Positions 62,982 to 64,000 of a stretch of DNA of 64,000 nt are shown here, in pieces (within the stretch, counting starts at the first letter, position 1; each line of letters starts with the position of its first letter). The translations under genes were made by a program, and so were the position numbers. The notes beneath the pieces are model-generated. The model searched no databases, was not told the origin of the DNA, and saw nothing but the letters and a program-made list of their open reading frames with translations. Location: positions 15,343,346 through 15,407,345 of the forward strand of contig NC_052667.1 of assembly GCF_016802725.1 (NCBI RefSeq). The letters are read 5' to 3'. The stretch is from Solenopsis invicta. Lineage: Eukaryota > Arthropoda > Insecta > Hymenoptera > Formicidae.

Positions 62982-63047
62982 TACTGAGCGATTTCACTCT
63001 ACGCGCCTCTATAAATAGAAGCTACCCGCAATAGAAATTTTTCAGTT
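62982..63047. promoter_or_regulatory. Bidirectional TATA/initiator promoter between divergent Polinton genes
   Basis: CTATAAATAG at 63,009-63,018 reads CTATTTATAG on the other strand, so it is TATA-like both ways. On the plus strand an initiator TCAGTT lies at 63,042-63,047 (A at 63,044), 31 bp from the TATA centre. On the minus strand TCAGTA lies at 62,987-62,982 (A at 62,985), 29 bp from it. The ATPase start is at 63,075 and the minus-strand gene start at 62,975. Confidence 0.7.
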
Positions 63048-63074
63048 TATTGTTATCGTAGAGGGAAAGAAAAT

Positions 63075-63763
63075 ATGCGGTTTGTGCGGCAACCGCAGGC
63101 AATTAGAGTAATTAATTTTGATGATAAGGTAACACACGAAATAAAAACACGCAGACATGGAAATATGCTACCGATTTCTATACGTGGCATCATTTGCGGT
63201 CCGTCAAATTGTGGCAAGACAAACGTGTTGATAAGCATGCTGGAAAGCCCGCACGGTGTACGTTTCGAGAACGTGTATGTGTACTCGAAATCGCTTCAGC
63301 AGCCGAAATATCGATATCTGGAAAACTTATTAACACGATTGAAGAAGTTGGGTATTTTGCATTCTCCAACAACAGCAACGTCATTCCTCCGAGCGAAGCG
63401 CTTCCGAATTCCATCTTTATCTTTGATGATGTAGCATGCGACAAGCAAGATACGATAAGAGAGTACTTTGCAATGGGTCGGCATGCTAACGTTGACTGCT
63501 TCTATCTCTGTCAGACGTATGCCAAGATACCGAAGCATCTTATACGTGACAACGCGAATTTGTTAATTATGTTCAAACAGGATGGCACCAATCTGAAGCA
63601 TGTATACAACGATCATGTAAACACTGACATGTCTTACAAGGATTTCTGTGATTTATGCCAGATTTGTTGGCAACAAAAATATGCATTTCTAGTAATAGAC
63701 AAGGACAGCGCGCTTGTCAATGGAAGATATAGAAAAGGATTTAACGACTTTGCAATACCGTAG
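63075..63763 (+). pseudogene. Polinton packaging ATPase (A32/FtsK-like), one frameshift
   Basis: The start MRFVRQPQAI at 63,075. The first frame has the Walker A GPSNCGKT (about residues 41-48) and runs to 63,434. The second, from about 63,350 to the TAG at 63,761-63,763, has the Walker B SIFIFDDVAC, a FYLCQTYAKIP sensor-like block and a FLVIDKD end. The two overlap, with the shift near 63,345-63,360. Length and motif order fit the genome-packaging ATPase of Polintons. One base change breaks it. Confidence 0.82.
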
Positions 63764-63790
63764 AATGATTAGTTGTTGTCGATACGTTGA

Positions 63791-64000
63791 ATGTTCAACA
63801 TGGATAGTAACATAGATCGCGAGAAGATAGCTAAACAGATTGTAAAAACAAGTAACACAATTCGCAAAAAATATCACGCATTAAAAACGGGTAAAATGGA
63901 AGAAGATATTGCATTGGAAAGACATTTTAAGCCAATCATTGAACCTCTAAAACAGATTGTTGAAAATACCGTTGGAGTTGAAAATACCATTGAAAATGGG
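63791..64000 (+). CDS. Polinton hypothetical gene, N-terminal part, cut by the window edge
   Basis: The ATG at 63,791 (or the in-frame ATG at 63,800) opens a Lys/Glu-rich helical sequence (REKIAKQIVKTSNTIRKKYH, then LERHFKPIIEPLKQIVENTV) still open at the edge. It starts 27 nt after the ATPase stop. I recognise it as the N-terminus of the family whose C-terminal half is the pseudogene at 38,730-39,500. Function unknown; a coiled, possibly structural protein. Confidence 0.65.
   Translation, partial: MFNMDSNIDREKIAKQIVKTSNTIRKKYHALKTGKMEEDIALERHFKPIIEPLKQIVENTVGVENTIENG

Noticed and set aside
1..64000. Host protein-coding genes or tRNA genes.
   Set aside because: Every recognisable coding block belongs to a transposable or virus-like element, and I saw no cloverleaf with proper A and B boxes by eye; a dedicated scan was not possible.

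Overview
This is a eukaryotic, moderately AT-rich window with no recognisable host gene. It is a dense, nested accumulation of transposable elements. The mix (degenerate Jockey/LOA-like and R1-like non-LTR elements, Kolobok, Harbinger-like, EnSpm/CACTA-like, mariner and hAT derivatives, a Ginger-type element, a BEL/Pao retrotransposon, long solo LTRs, and a virus-like Maverick/Polinton) together with short TTAGG runs suggests an insect. An ant or other hymenopteran is my best guess, by recognition of the element families rather than by any search.

Layout. 1-4.2 kb: a broken non-LTR retrotransposon on the minus strand. 4.2-5.1 kb: a TTAA-flanked Kolobok derivative. 5.9-10.4 kb: GC-rich retrotransposon debris (5' and gag-like parts) with an AT-rich foldback element carrying 5S rRNA-like motifs. 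10.9-14.4 kb: palindromic MITEs and a Harbinger-like element with a TCA duplication. 14.4-16.0 kb: a Kolobok element with a transposase C-terminus. 16-19.8 kb: mostly featureless AT-rich DNA. 19.8-28.4 kb: an EnSpm-like element (TNP2-like transposase plus a DUF4806-type second gene) split by a minus-strand R1-like element at about 21.83-26.36 kb. 28.8-35.1 kb: a near-perfect palindrome of 6,256 bp in which each 2.9-kb arm carries the same integrase-like (Ginger-type) gene. That gene contains a 468-bp hAT-like insertion that looks exactly like an intron. 35.1-38.3 kb: further foldback elements.

From about 38.7 kb to the right edge the substrate is a Maverick/Polinton, opened up by later insertions: a 2.35-kb solo LTR, a 7.9-kb BEL/Pao element that itself contains two MITEs, a deleted mariner, a 1.8-kb solo LTR in the DNA polymerase gene, and satellite-like DNA. 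Recognisable Polinton parts are a retroviral-type integrase, protein-primed DNA polymerase B, a possible exonuclease-like protein, double-jelly-roll major capsid, a small basic protein, penton-like minor capsid, adenain-like protease, a PLA2-like protein, a small hypothetical protein, packaging ATPase and the start of a further gene. Most are broken by frameshifts or stops, but the capsid block at 58.9-61.7 kb is open and very compact.

How the parts relate. The Polinton morphogenesis genes form a tightly packed minus-strand cluster facing a plus-strand ATPase across a 99-bp gap that holds a two-way TATA/initiator promoter. The Ginger-type genes diverge from a 440-bp unique spacer. The rest is best read as a stratigraphy of insertions into insertions.
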